64,000 bases of DNA from positions 1-64,000 of the forward strand of contig NZ_JAGRPU010000031.1 in assembly GCF_024606225.1 (NCBI RefSeq), given 5' to 3'. A program made the position numbers and the translations under genes. The DNA is from Endozoicomonas sp. ISHI1 (GTDB taxonomy: Bacteria; Pseudomonadota; Gammaproteobacteria; Pseudomonadales; Endozoicomonadaceae). Shown here one piece after another: positions 38,055-47,833 of this stretch (positions are counted from its first letter, which is position 1; each line of letters starts with the position of its first letter). The notes under the pieces were generated by a model. That model searched no databases, was not told where the DNA came from, and saw only the letters and a list, made by a program, of their open reading frames with translations.

Positions 38055-39284
38055 TTATCGGGAGGAAGTTGCGTGGGGATGGAGCCTCGGCAGGCCCCGG
38101 GATATTAGTGTTGTCAGGGCAATGAACAGGCAAGATACCCAAAGACAGACAGCCAGTCCACCCACCTGAAACAGCCAGCCTGATAACAGGGTACCCATGA
38201 GTCGACCCATGGCATTGGCCATATAATAGAATCCCACATCCATGGACGCACCATCCTCACGGGCGTAGCTGACAATGAGGTAAGAATGCAGTGAGGAGTT
38301 GATGGCAAAGATGGCTCCGAACACCAGCAGTCCGGCGATAATGGTCAGCTCAGGATACCATTCCAATTGGATGCCAAAGGCAACAGCCAGTGCAGATAAT
38401 AACAGTGTTGCTGCCCAGACAGTGGCAGATGTACGTCCGGGGGGGGAATCGCTTTCATGACCGGTAATCCGTGGTGCCAGCCCTTGCACGAAACCATACC
38501 CCATCACCCAGAGGGCCATAAAACCACCGGTTTCAGAGTGACTCCATCCGAAGACACTGGATAGGTAGACGGGCAGGGCAATAACAAACCAGACATCCCG
38601 GGAGCCAAACAGAAACATTCTGGCTGCTGAAAGGATATTAATGGCGCGGTTGTCAGAAAATATATGGCTAAATTTCGCTTTGGCTTTGGACTTGCCCATA
38701 TCCCGGTTCAGCCAGATCAGACTCATAATCAGAACCAGGGCCAGAACGGCCGCCATGGCAAACAGCGTATTTTTGAAGCCGATCATTGACAAAAGCGTAC
38801 CACCTAAAAAGAAACCAGCCCCTTTGAGAGCATTTTTTGATCCTGTCAGGATGGCAATCCACTGATAAAGCCTGCCCTGGTGTTCATTGCTGACCAGTTT
38901 TTTGATCGATGTTTTGGCGCTCATTTTATTCAGGTCTTTAGCAATACCTGACAGGGCCTGGGCAAACATAACCAGTGGCACGGTCAGCCATTGGGTAGGT
39001 ACCGTAAGTAACAATAAGGCAATAATCTGCAGGCCAAGACCGAAGTTCATGGTTCGGTTCAATCCCAGTCTGGAAGCCAGCCAGCCACCGACCAGATTGG
39101 TGACGACACCAAAGAACTCATAGAACAGAAACAGCATGGCAATTTCCAGAGACTCATAGCCGAGACTGTAAAAATGCAGTACGACCAGCATCCGGAGGGC
39201 GCCATCGGTCAGGGTAAAATTCCAGTAATTGAACGTGACCAGCAAATATTGTCTGAGGTCATACGACAGGTTCTTCAGTATCAT
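38055..39284 (-). CDS. arsJ: ArsJ-type organoarsenical efflux permease (MFS)
   Basis: 409 residues, about twelve membrane helices. ArsJ features: TFNYWNFTLTDGALRMLVVL near the start, FYEFFGVVTNLVGGWLASRL, ALSGIAKDLNKMSAKTSIK. In characterised systems ArsJ exports 1-arseno-3-phosphoglycerate made by a companion GAPDH. That GAPDH lies two genes upstream here. The start overlaps the ArsC-ArsR stop by 4 bp. Confidence 0.9.
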   Translation of the reverse strand: MILKNLSYDLRQYLLVTFNYWNFTLTDGALRMLVVLHFYSLGYESLEIAMLFLFYEFFGVVTNLVGGWLASRLGLNRTMNFGLGLQIIALLLLTVPTQWLTVPLVMFAQALSGIAKDLNKMSAKTSIKKLVSNEHQGRLYQWIAILTGSKNALKGAGFFLGGTLLSMIGFKNTLFAMAAVLALVLIMSLIWLNRDMGKSKAKAKFSHIFSDNRAINILSAARMFLFGSRDVWFVIALPVYLSSVFGWSHSETGGFMALWVMGYGFVQGLAPRITGHESDSPPGRTSATVWAATLLLSALAVAFGIQLEWYPELTIIAGLLVFGAIFAINSSLHSYLIVSYAREDGASMDVGFYYMANAMGRLMGTLLSGWLFQVGGLAVCLWVSCLFIALTTLISRGLPRLHPHATSSR

Positions 39285-40087
39285 ATTTTCCCGGCATTTG
39301 CTGATGCAGTGTTGTTTGAAATGTTGTTTAGACTGTTGTTTGAAGCATGTGCTTTCAGGCGGATCTTTTCCTGATTAATGAAGTCCGGCTGGCCGGTTCT
39401 TGTTACCGCCAGAACCAGCTCCATCCAGGGCGGAAGCTCCGGATTGAGGCGATAGAAAATGTTCTGGGCACGACGATGGGAGCTCAATATCTTTAACGTT
39501 CGCATCTGTGCCAGATGGCGGGAAATCTTGGACTGACTTTCCTGAAGGGCGACCACCAGATCATTGACGCAGAGTTCATGCTCATCTTCAATCAGCATGA
39601 GAATACGCAATCGTGTATTGTCTGAAAGCAGCTTGAAAAACTCATCCGGGTTGGAGTCGCTTTTGATAACACCGGGAGTATTCAACTGTAGAAACAGTTT
39701 GATTTGTCCCTCCAGAATGTCAGCAGTGTTGTCAAACGGGGTCAGCCCATCCTGTTGTCTGGGGTCTGCCAGGTCCCAGTGTAACAGGGCATCTGATTGA
39801 GGATAGTGAGCACATTCATTCTTGGCGTTATCACACAGGGTGATGACGTAATCAAATTGCTGTTCATCAAGATCCTCCAGACTCTCGCTTTTCAGGCCAT
39901 CAGTAGCAATGCCCCGCTTTTTCAGTGTCTGAAAGACCCTGTCATCAATGCCCTGGGGCTGAGTACCAGCACTGAACACTCTGAAGTCATTACCGGCCAT
40001 ATTGCGAAAGATGGCTTCTGCCAGCTGGGAACGGGCCGAGTTTCCCGTGCAGAGAAACAGGATAGAAAGCAGTGGTGTCATCATCAA
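39281..40087 (-). CDS. ArsC-ArsR fusion: LMW-phosphatase-type arsenate reductase joined to an ArsR repressor
   Basis: 268 residues. Residues ~5-135 form a low-molecular-weight phosphatase/ArsC domain with the P-loop LFLCTGNSARSQLAEA (Cys-x5-Arg variant CTGNSARS), FSAGTQP and VITLCDNAKNEC. Residues ~150-235 are an ArsR-type winged helix (FFKLLSDNTRLRILMLIEDE, ELCVNDLVVALQESQSKISR, HLAQMRTLKIL). Arsenate reduction and repression would thus sit in one chain. Alternatively the ArsC part serves as a sensor. It is between GAPDH and arsJ, spaced 1 bp and -4 bp. Confidence 0.88.
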   Translation of the reverse strand: MMMTPLLSILFLCTGNSARSQLAEAIFRNMAGNDFRVFSAGTQPQGIDDRVFQTLKKRGIATDGLKSESLEDLDEQQFDYVITLCDNAKNECAHYPQSDALLHWDLADPRQQDGLTPFDNTADILEGQIKLFLQLNTPGVIKSDSNPDEFFKLLSDNTRLRILMLIEDEHELCVNDLVVALQESQSKISRHLAQMRTLKILSSHRRAQNIFYRLNPELPPWMELVLAVTRTGQPDFINQEKIRLKAHASNNSLNNISNNTASANAGKI

Positions 40088-40088
40088 A

Positions 40089-41090
40089 TCAGGCTAACCC
40101 GACTTTTCTGGCCAGTTCAGCCGTTCTTACTGAATAACCCATCTCATTGTCATACCAGGCATAGATCTTCACCATTCGATTATTGACCACCATGGTTGAG
40201 AGCGCATCCACAATGCTGGAGCGGGTATCGCCCAGATAATCGATGGAAACCAGAGGTTTGTTCTCATAACCGAGAATGCCTTCGAGCTCATTTTCTGCAG
40301 CGGACTTCAGCAGCTGGTTCACTTCTTCAATGCTGGTGTCTCTTTCCACTTCAAACACCACATCGGTCAGAGATGCGTTGGCCAGTGGCACCCGAACTGC
40401 ATGGCCATTCAGCTTGCCCTTCAATTCCGGGAAAATATGAGTAATGGCTGTTGCGGAACCGGTAGTGGTTGGGATCAGGGACATTCCGCAGGCTCTGGCA
40501 CGACGAAGATCCTTGTGTGGTGCATCCAGAATCGTCTGGGTGTTGGTGATGTCGTGAATCGTCGTCATGCTGCCACGGACAATACCCAGATTTTCGTGAA
40601 TGACCTTTACGACAGGTGCCAGGCAGTTGGTGGTACAGGATGCAGCCGTTACAATCCGGTGTGTTTCCGGATCGAACAGGTGGTCGTTGACACCTATAAC
40701 GGCATTAAGAACACCTTCTTCTTTTACAGGAGCAGTGACAACTACCCGTTTGACGCCCTGGTTGAGGTATTTTTGCAGGATTGGTGTTTTCTTGTGTACG
40801 CCGGTGCCGTCAATAACCACATCGCAATCGGACCAGTCCAGGTCGTCTATCTCTTTTATCTGACTGCAGATGATCGTCTTGCCATCAACGGTAATGCTGT
40901 TGTCAGTGGCTGAGACAGTGCGCGACCAGCGACCCTGAACAGAATCAAACTCCAGAAGGTGCGCCAGGGTTGGGGCACTGCCTGCTACGTCATTGATTCT
41001 GACAAACTCCAGTTCTGGCCAGTCAAAAGCAGCACGCAACACCAGGCGACCGATTCGACCAAAACCATTAATACCTACTTTTACCGCCAT
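40089..41090 (-). CDS. Glyceraldehyde-3-phosphate dehydrogenase of the arsenate operon
   Basis: 333 residues with NAD-binding [11 protein letters not shown], catalytic [11 protein letters not shown] and C-terminal [11 protein letters not shown]. As first gene of an operon with ArsC-ArsR and ArsJ it most likely makes 1-arseno-3-phosphoglycerate from arsenate, which ArsJ exports. A normal glycolytic role cannot be excluded from sequence. Confidence 0.9.
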   Translation of the reverse strand: MAVKVGINGFGRIGRLVLRAAFDWPELEFVRINDVAGSAPTLAHLLEFDSVQGRWSRTVSATDNSITVDGKTIICSQIKEIDDLDWSDCDVVIDGTGVHKKTPILQKYLNQGVKRVVVTAPVKEEGVLNAVIGVNDHLFDPETHRIVTAASCTTNCLAPVVKVIHENLGIVRGSMTTIHDITNTQTILDAPHKDLRRARACGMSLIPTTTGSATAITHIFPELKGKLNGHAVRVPLANASLTDVVFEVERDTSIEEVNQLLKSAAENELEGILGYENKPLVSIDYLGDTRSSIVDALSTMVVNNRMVKIYAWYDNEMGYSVRTAELARKVGLA

Positions 41091-41140
41091 GGTGACCTCA
41101 CAACAACAAGGTTGGCTGATGATTTGAAGAAAAAGTTTGA

Positions 41141-41168
41141 ATATTTGTATATGCGGATAATCAAATAT
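41141..41168. promoter_or_regulatory. Candidate ArsR operator upstream of the arsenate operon
   Basis: ATATTTG and CAAATAT form a perfect 7 bp inverted repeat with a 14 bp spacer, about 50 bp before the GAPDH start. Position and AT-rich dyad fit an ArsR-family site. The rest of the 41091-41429 interval shows no gene. Confidence 0.5.
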
Positions 41169-41429
41169 AAAGAAGAGGGCGTCAAGTATTCAAAGTTGAT
41201 TTCAGTAATTCTACTTAGCCCTTAGCATTCTTGAGTCAGCGATCAGGACTCGCTGGTGTGAGTCCCGGGAATCTGGAAGCCGGATAATGAGTTATTTGAC
41301 TAAAAAATCATCAGACTTCTGGCTAAATCCTCTCAAATCCATTAGATTACGCCGGTTTTACTGGCTGTTCGTGCTTGGAGGTTATCGGGTGCGGATACAG
41401 AATTTACGATCAAGAATGGTGGGCTACCT

Positions 41430-41759
41430 ATGCTTTATGCCGAAGGCAACCGTCTGATGAACCTTGCGGATAAACACAACCGGGGTTTTGAGCGCAAGAA
41501 AACAGCCAGACTGGGTACTGAGAAAAACCCTGCCAGTGTGGTTGTTCAGAATGAAGAGCGTGAGCAGGAGTTATCGGCCATCTTTGAAGAGAATGGCTGG
41601 TTTTACATCATTGAGGTCGATGAAGAGAAGCAGGAAGATGTCTCCGACCTGGAACTGCTGAAGAACCTGCCCACCACCAAGGTGGTAGAAAAAACACCGG
41701 GCCGTAATGATCCCTGTGTTTGTGGCAGTGGCAAAAAATACAAGAAGTGCTGCGGCTGA
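41430..41759 (+). CDS. SEC-C motif protein, PBPRA1643-like
   Basis: 109 residues. Conserved [16 protein letters not shown] in the N-terminal half and a C-terminal SEC-C zinc motif ([19 protein letters not shown], ligands C-x-C-x8-C-C). Small gammaproteobacterial family of unknown function. The start at 41430 is uncertain; an ATG at 41458 is out of this frame, and no strong ribosome site is visible. Confidence 0.8.
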   Translation: MLYAEGNRLMNLADKHNRGFERKKTARLGTEKNPASVVVQNEEREQELSAIFEENGWFYIIEVDEEKQEDVSDLELLKNLPTTKVVEKTPGRNDPCVCGSGKKYKKCCG

Positions 41760-42010
41760 TATTAGCACCTGCCCGACTTTCAGGCAGCTTCTACTTCAAA
41801 AGGCTTTGTTGTGGTTCCCTGGTGGTGTTTCATATACTACCGGCCATTGTTCAGCTCCCGGATTAAGGACCGTTTCACAATATGGCTGAAATGGTCTGAA
41901 CCACTGTTCGACATGTTATGAACTTTTACTCTAAAACCGAGTCCAATTTGCCTCATCTTTTGAATCGCATTTCAAAATCAGGACAAATACCCGCTTTGGA
42001 GTAAACAGAA

Positions 42011-43723
42011 ATGACACCGGATATTAAGCAAATAAACGACAACTCCAAGAGTGTTGATTCACCCCCGACGTTACCTAAGTCTTCCCGATCAGATTCACCA
42101 ACCGGTATCGGTATGGGTAGGGAGATCAGTGAATCTCACCAGTGTGAATCTTTACTGGAGGAACTGCCCTTAGAAATCAAATATAAAGTCATTGACTCTT
42201 TGAATCTTCCAACTGTGGCCCTTTTAAAACGGACATGCTTCAAGTTCTACAATGCTATTCAAGAAGGTGATGCTCTGGCGAAGGCTTGGTATCACCGGTT
42301 TCCTTCAGCACATCAGGCTCAACTAAAGACAGTCATCAGTACCAAAGACAACAACCAACTCAGCGGCTGGTTGGGGCAGTTTACGAATGATGAGACGCTA
42401 ATCGAGTCAATTGCAGGTCGCCGGGAGAGTGATGCATTTCCAGCTATTTTCTGTTTCACCATGAGTGAACTGATGTCTAAATGTAAAACATTTAAATTAG
42501 TTGAAAAAGGCGAGATTTCTCATGGTAGCCAGATTGTATCAGCCTCATTCAGCGGCGATGGTCGGCATGTGGTGACCAACACTGCGGTTTTCGGTCATAA
42601 CATAGCGAAAATCTCTGGTCAGGGCATCAGTGGATCATGGGAGGTAAAAACTAACATTGTTCACACTGACTTTATCAACTCAGCCACCTTCAGTCCCGAT
42701 GGCAGTCATCTGGTCACCGCCAGTGATGATGGCAGGGCGAGAATCTATGGTCTCAGGGCCGATGGATCATGGGAAGCAAAATTGACTATTACTCATGGTG
42801 AAAAGGTCAACTCAGCCACCTTCAGTCCCGGTGGCGCTCTTGTGGTGACCTCCAGTGATGATCACTCGGCGAGAATCTATGGTCAGGCAGCCAATGGATC
42901 CTGGGCACCAAAAGCCACCATTTTCCATGAAGCTGCGGTCATGTCAGCCAGCTTCAGCGCTGATCGCCGCTATGTGATAAGCGCCGGTGCTGATGACAAG
43001 GCGATAATCCATCGTCAGGAGGACGATGGATCATGGCTGGAGAAAGGCTCCATTCCCCATGACAGTTTTGTCAGATTAGCCACCTTTAGTCCCGATAGCA
43101 CCCATGTGCTGACCGCCAGTGACGACTCCAAGATGAAAATCTATGTTCAGAAGGCCGATGGATCGTGGGAAGCAAAGGCTGTCATTCCTCATTCTGCCTG
43201 GGTCTCCTCAGCCACCTTCAGTCCCGATGGCAGCCGTGTGATGACTGCCAGTGACGATAGTACGGTGAAAATTTATGGTCATAAGGCCGGTGGATCATGG
43301 GAACCAGAAGCCATCATTTGTCATGAGTGTTGTGTGAGATCAGCCAATTTCAGCGCCGATGGCCGCCATGTGGTGACCGCCAGTCAAGATAAAACGGTGA
43401 AAATCTATGGTCTCAAGGACGGAGTCTGGATAGAAAAGGCCTCCATTGCTCATGACGGCTGGGTCAATTCAGCTGTCTTCAGTGCTGATGGTCGTCATGT
43501 GGTAACCGCCAGTAAAGATAAAACAGCGAAAATCATTGGTCAGCAGATCGATGGGTCATGGGTAGTGAAAGCTTCCATTTCACATCAGGATGAAGTCAAC
43601 TCAGCCACCTTTAGTGCCGATTGTTGCCATGTGCTCACCGCCAGTGAGGATGGCACGGCGAAAATCATTGAAATAAGGGGGTCTTTGGTGTCACCTGAAC
43701 CGGCGCAGGCTGGTAGTGATTGA
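42011..43723 (+). CDS. F-box-like / WD40-like propeller protein, copy 1
   Basis: 570 residues, no signal peptide. After a Ser/Pro-rich start, residues ~49-96 look like an F-box (LLEELPLEIKYKVIDSLNLP, then VALLKRTC and AKAWYHRF). Residues ~165-560 hold nine repeats of about 44 residues with consensus VxSATFSPDGxxVVTASxDxTAKIYG followed by DGSW. The repeats match WD40 in the SPDG turn and the S-x-D-x-T strand, but IYG replaces the terminal WD. F-box plus WD40 is the layout of eukaryotic SCF substrate adaptors. Action in a host ubiquitin ligase is inferred. First of eight tandem paralogues. Confidence 0.82.
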   Translation: MTPDIKQINDNSKSVDSPPTLPKSSRSDSPTGIGMGREISESHQCESLLEELPLEIKYKVIDSLNLPTVALLKRTCFKFYNAIQEGDALAKAWYHRFPSAHQAQLKTVISTKDNNQLSGWLGQFTNDETLIESIAGRRESDAFPAIFCFTMSELMSKCKTFKLVEKGEISHGSQIVSASFSGDGRHVVTNTAVFGHNIAKISGQGISGSWEVKTNIVHTDFINSATFSPDGSHLVTASDDGRARIYGLRADGSWEAKLTITHGEKVNSATFSPGGALVVTSSDDHSARIYGQAANGSWAPKATIFHEAAVMSASFSADRRYVISAGADDKAIIHRQEDDGSWLEKGSIPHDSFVRLATFSPDSTHVLTASDDSKMKIYVQKADGSWEAKAVIPHSAWVSSATFSPDGSRVMTASDDSTVKIYGHKAGGSWEPEAIICHECCVRSANFSADGRHVVTASQDKTVKIYGLKDGVWIEKASIAHDGWVNSAVFSADGRHVVTASKDKTAKIIGQQIDGSWVVKASISHQDEVNSATFSADCCHVLTASEDGTAKIIEIRGSLVSPEPAQAGSD

Positions 43724-43871
43724 CGAAGCCCGGAACCTGTTGCGGGGTGAGCAGGGAGCTGCCGTTAAGCAACCCCATTCAGCGTGTGCTGAAAGACAGA
43801 AACATTGCCGGTTGCACTGACCAACCTATTATGAACTTTTACTCTAAAACAGAGTCCAACTTGCCACATCC

Positions 43872-43893
43872 ATTTTGAATGTCGTTTCAAAAT
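43872..43893. promoter_or_regulatory. Conserved inverted repeat upstream of the propeller genes
   Basis: ATTTTGAA, six bases, TTCAAAAT. The same dyad, with minor changes, precedes the other genes of the family at 41958-41977, 45826-45847, 47780-47801, 51503-51524, 53469-53490 and 55441-55462, always 29-53 bp before the ATG. It is missing only before the copy at 49635, where the linker is shortened. It could be an operator or a leader hairpin that coordinates the family. Confidence 0.55.
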
Positions 43894-43925
43894 CAGGACG
43901 AATAGCAACTTTAGAGTAAACAGAA

Positions 43926-45677
43926 ATGACACCAGGCATTAAGCAAATAAACGACAACTCCAATATTGTCGATTCGCCCGGGCAACCTCAATCAGAGCAG
44001 ACAACCGCTACCGGTATGGGTAGGGAAATCACTGCATCTTACCAGTGCGAATCATTATTGAAGGAACTGCCCAAAGAAGTGAAGTATAAAGTCATTGACT
44101 ATTTGGATCTTCCAACTGTGACCCTTTTAAAACGGACATGCTCTGAGTTGTGTGATGTTATCGAAGAAGGTGATGTTCTGGCGAAGGCTTGGTATAAACG
44201 GTTTTCTTCGGCACACCAGGCTCAACTAGAGGCAGTCATCAGTACAAAAGACAAGAACCAACTGAGGGAGTGGATGGGGCGGTTTACGAATGATAAGGCG
44301 CTAATCAAATCACTGTTAGAACGCCGGGAGAGTGATCAATTTCCAGCTATTTTCTATTTCACCATCAGTAGACTGATGTCTGAATGCAAAGCATTTGAAT
44401 TAGTTGAACAAGGCGAGATTTCTCATGGTGGTATCGGAATTGAATCAGCCACCTTCAGTGCCGATGGTCGCCATGTGGTGACCAAGACTATTACTGTCGG
44501 TCATAATATAGCGAAAATCTCTGGTCAGGACATCAGTGGATCATGGGATGTAAAAGCTAACATTGTTCACACTGGTCTTATCAACTCAGCCACCTTTAGC
44601 CCCGATTGCAATCATCTGGTCACAGCCAGTGATGATCACACGGCGAGAATCTATGGTTACAGTGCCGACGGATCATGGAAAGAAAAAGTGACTATTACTC
44701 ATGACCATATGGTCAGCTCAGCCACCTTTAGTCCCGATAGCACGCTTGTGGTGACCGCCAGTTATGATCGCACGGCGAAAATCTATGGTCTGGAGGCTAA
44801 TGGATCTTGGGTACCAAAAGCTAGAATTTCCCATGAAGGTTCTATCCTCTCAGCTACCTTCAGCGCTGACGGACGCTATGTGATAACCGGTAGCGCTGAC
44901 AAGGTGAAAATCCATGGTCAAGAGGACGATGGATCATGGCTGGAGACAGGCTCCATTCCAAATGATAGTCATGTCACATTTGCCGCCTTCAGCATCGACG
45001 GCACACATGTTTTGACCATCGGTAAAATGCTTGATAACGATCCGTTGATGCTTCCCTTTTCCAGCCTCGATTTCGACTGTACGGTGAAAATCTACAACCA
45101 GAAGGCTGATGGATCCTGGGAACCAAAGCTTGGTATTCACCATTTTAGCTGGGTCATTTCAGCCTCCTTAAGCCCCGATAGCAGCCATACTGTGACTGCC
45201 AGTATAGGTGGTACAGTGAAAATCTGTGGTCAGAAGGCCGATGGTTCATGGGAACTAAAAGCCATCATTCGCCATAAGGGTTTGCTGACATCAGCCACTT
45301 TCAGCGCCGATGGCCGTTATCTGGTGACCGCCAGTCAAGATAAAACGGTGAAAATCTATGGTCTCAAGGCCGGTGGAATCTGGATAGAAGAAGCCTCCAT
45401 TGCTCATGACGGAGAGGTCAATTCAGCTGTCTTCAGTGCTGATGGTCGTCATGTGGTAACCGCCAGTAAAGATAAAACAGCGAAAATCATTGGTCAGCAG
45501 ATCGATGGGTCATGGGTAGTGAAAGCTTCCATTTCACATCAGGATGAAGTCAACTCAGCCACCTTTAGTGCCGATTGTTGCCATGTGCTCACCGCCAGTG
45601 AGGATGGCACGGCGAAAATCATTGAAATAAGGGGGTCTTTGGTGTCACCTGAACCGGCGCAGGCTGGTAGTGATTGA
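43926..45677 (+). CDS. F-box-like / WD40-like propeller protein, copy 2
   Basis: 583 residues. F-box-like segment LLKELPKEVKYKVIDYLDLP with LLKRTC and AWYKRF, then about nine propeller repeats. Repeat 5-6 carries an insert (around residues 360-380, MLDNDPLMLPF) seen also in copies 3, 4 and 7. The first ~330 residues are almost identical to copy 3, while the last ~75 residues and the linker after it are identical or nearly so to copy 1, so the gene is a recombinant mosaic. Role as for copy 1. Confidence 0.82.
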   Translation: MTPGIKQINDNSNIVDSPGQPQSEQTTATGMGREITASYQCESLLKELPKEVKYKVIDYLDLPTVTLLKRTCSELCDVIEEGDVLAKAWYKRFSSAHQAQLEAVISTKDKNQLREWMGRFTNDKALIKSLLERRESDQFPAIFYFTISRLMSECKAFELVEQGEISHGGIGIESATFSADGRHVVTKTITVGHNIAKISGQDISGSWDVKANIVHTGLINSATFSPDCNHLVTASDDHTARIYGYSADGSWKEKVTITHDHMVSSATFSPDSTLVVTASYDRTAKIYGLEANGSWVPKARISHEGSILSATFSADGRYVITGSADKVKIHGQEDDGSWLETGSIPNDSHVTFAAFSIDGTHVLTIGKMLDNDPLMLPFSSLDFDCTVKIYNQKADGSWEPKLGIHHFSWVISASLSPDSSHTVTASIGGTVKICGQKADGSWELKAIIRHKGLLTSATFSADGRYLVTASQDKTVKIYGLKAGGIWIEEASIAHDGEVNSAVFSADGRHVVTASKDKTAKIIGQQIDGSWVVKASISHQDEVNSATFSADCCHVLTASEDGTAKIIEIRGSLVSPEPAQAGSD

Positions 45678-45879
45678 CGAAGCCCGGAACCTGTTGCGGG
45701 GTGAGCAGGGAGCTGCCGTTAAGCAACCCCATTCAGCGTGTGCTGAAAAACAGAAACATTGCCGGTTGCACTGACCAACCTATTATGAACTTTTACTCTA
45801 AAACAGAGTCCAACTTGCCACATCCATTTTGAATGTCGTTTCAAAATCAGGACGAATAGCAACTTTAGAGTAAACAGAA

Positions 45880-47631
45880 ATGACACCAGGCATTAAGCAA
45901 ATAAACGACAACTCCAATATTGTCGATTTGCCCGGGCAACCTCAATCAGAGCTGATAACCGGTACCAGTATGGGTAGGGAGATCACTGCATCTTACCAGT
46001 GCGAATCATTATTGAAGGAACTGCCCAAAGAAGTGAAGTATAAAGTCATTGACTATTTGGATCTTCCAACTGTGACCCTTTTAAAACGGACATGCTCTGA
46101 GTTGTGTGATGTTATCGAAGAAGGTGATGTTCTGGCGAAGGCTTGGTATAAACGGTTTTCTTCGGCACACCAGGCTCAACTAGAGGCAGTCATCAGTACA
46201 AAAGACAAGAACCAACTGAGGGAGTGGATGGGGCGGTTTACGAATGATAAGGCGCTAATCAAATCACTGTTAGAACGCCGGGAGAGTGATCAATTTCCAG
46301 CTATTTTCTATTTCACCATCAGTAGACTGATGTCTGAATGCAAAGCATTTGAATTAGTTGAACAAGGCGAGATTTCTCATGGTGGCATCGGAATTGAATC
46401 AGCCACCTTCAGTGCCGATGGTCGCCATGTGGTGACCAAGACTATTACTGTCGGTCATAATATAGCGAAAATCTCTGGTCAGGACATCAGTGGATCATGG
46501 GATGTAAAAGCTAACATTGTTCACACTGGTCTTATCAACTCAGCCACCTTTAGCCCCGATTGCAATCATCTGGTCACAGCCAGTGATGATCACACGGCGA
46601 GAATCTATGGTTACAGTGCCGACGGATCATGGAAAGAAAAAGTGACTATTACTCATGACCATATGGTCAGCTCAGCCACCTTTAGTCCCGATAGCACGCT
46701 TGTGGTGACCGCCAGTTATGATCGCACGGCGAAAATCTATGGTCTGGAGGCGAATGGATCGTGGGTACCAAAATCTAGAATTTTCCATGAAGGTTCGATT
46801 CTCTCAGCTACCTTCAGCGCTGACGGGCGCTATTTGATAACCAGAGGTAGAGCTGACAAGTTGAAAATCCATGGTCAGGAGGACGATGGATCATGGCTGG
46901 AGACAGGCTCCATTCCAAATGATAGTCATGTCACATTTGCCGCCTTCAGCCCCGACGGCGCCCATGTGTTGACCATCGGTAAAATGCCTGAGAACGATCC
47001 GTTGATGTTTCCCCCTCCCAGCCTCGATCCCCCCTACACGGTGAAAATCTACGGCCAGAAGGCTGATGGATTCTGGGAACCAAAGCTTGGTATTCACCAT
47101 TTTAGCGAGGTCATTTCTGCCTCCTTCAGCCCCGATAGCAGCCATATTTTGACTGCCACTATACGTTATACAGTGAAAATCTTTGGTCAGAAGGGCGATG
47201 GGTCATGGGAACCAAAAGCCATCATTTGCCATGAAGGTTTGGTGACATCAGCCACGTTCAGCGCCAGTGGCCGCCACCTGGTGACCGCCAGCTTTGATAA
47301 AACGGTGAAAATCTATGGTCTTAAGGACGGAGTCTGGAAAGAAAAGGCCTCCATTGCTCATGACGGCGAGGTCAATTCAGCCGTCTTCAGTGCTGATGGT
47401 CGTCATGTGATGACTGCCAGTGTTGATAAAACAGCGAAAATCATCGGCCAGCAGATCGATGGATCATGGGTAGTGAAAGCATCCTTTTCACATCAGGATG
47501 AAGTCAGCTCAGCCACCTTTAGTGCCGATTGTTGCCATGTGCTCACCGCCAGTGAGGATGGCACGGCGAAAATCACTGAAATCAGGGGGGCTTTGGTGTC
47601 ACCTGAACCGGCGCAGGCTGGTAGTGATTGA
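45880..47631 (+). CDS. F-box-like / WD40-like propeller protein, copy 3
   Basis: 583 residues with the same layout. The N-terminal half is nearly identical to copy 2, and repeats 6-9 are closer to copy 4 (MPENDPLMFPPPSL insert, ASFDKTVKIYG). ATG follows GAGTAAACAGAA as in copies 1 and 2. The mosaic pattern implies gene conversion or unequal crossing-over along the array. Confidence 0.82.
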   Translation: MTPGIKQINDNSNIVDLPGQPQSELITGTSMGREITASYQCESLLKELPKEVKYKVIDYLDLPTVTLLKRTCSELCDVIEEGDVLAKAWYKRFSSAHQAQLEAVISTKDKNQLREWMGRFTNDKALIKSLLERRESDQFPAIFYFTISRLMSECKAFELVEQGEISHGGIGIESATFSADGRHVVTKTITVGHNIAKISGQDISGSWDVKANIVHTGLINSATFSPDCNHLVTASDDHTARIYGYSADGSWKEKVTITHDHMVSSATFSPDSTLVVTASYDRTAKIYGLEANGSWVPKSRIFHEGSILSATFSADGRYLITRGRADKLKIHGQEDDGSWLETGSIPNDSHVTFAAFSPDGAHVLTIGKMPENDPLMFPPPSLDPPYTVKIYGQKADGFWEPKLGIHHFSEVISASFSPDSSHILTATIRYTVKIFGQKGDGSWEPKAIICHEGLVTSATFSASGRHLVTASFDKTVKIYGLKDGVWKEKASIAHDGEVNSAVFSADGRHVMTASVDKTAKIIGQQIDGSWVVKASFSHQDEVSSATFSADCCHVLTASEDGTAKITEIRGALVSPEPAQAGSD

Positions 47632-47833
47632 CGAAGCCCGGAACCTGTTGCGGGGTGAGCAGGGAGCTGCCGTTAAGCAACCCCATTCTGCGTGTGCTGA
47701 AAGACAGAAACATTGCCGGTTGCACTGACCAACCTATTATGAACTTTTACTCTAAAACAGAGTCCAACTTGCCACATCCATTTTGAATGTCGTTTCAAAA
47801 TCAGGACGAATAACAACTTTAGAGTGAACAGAA

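Noticed and set aside
40089-41090. GAPDH as the main glycolytic gapA
   Set aside because: Its place in an operon with ArsC-ArsR and ArsJ favours the arsenate role, although glycolytic use cannot be ruled out.
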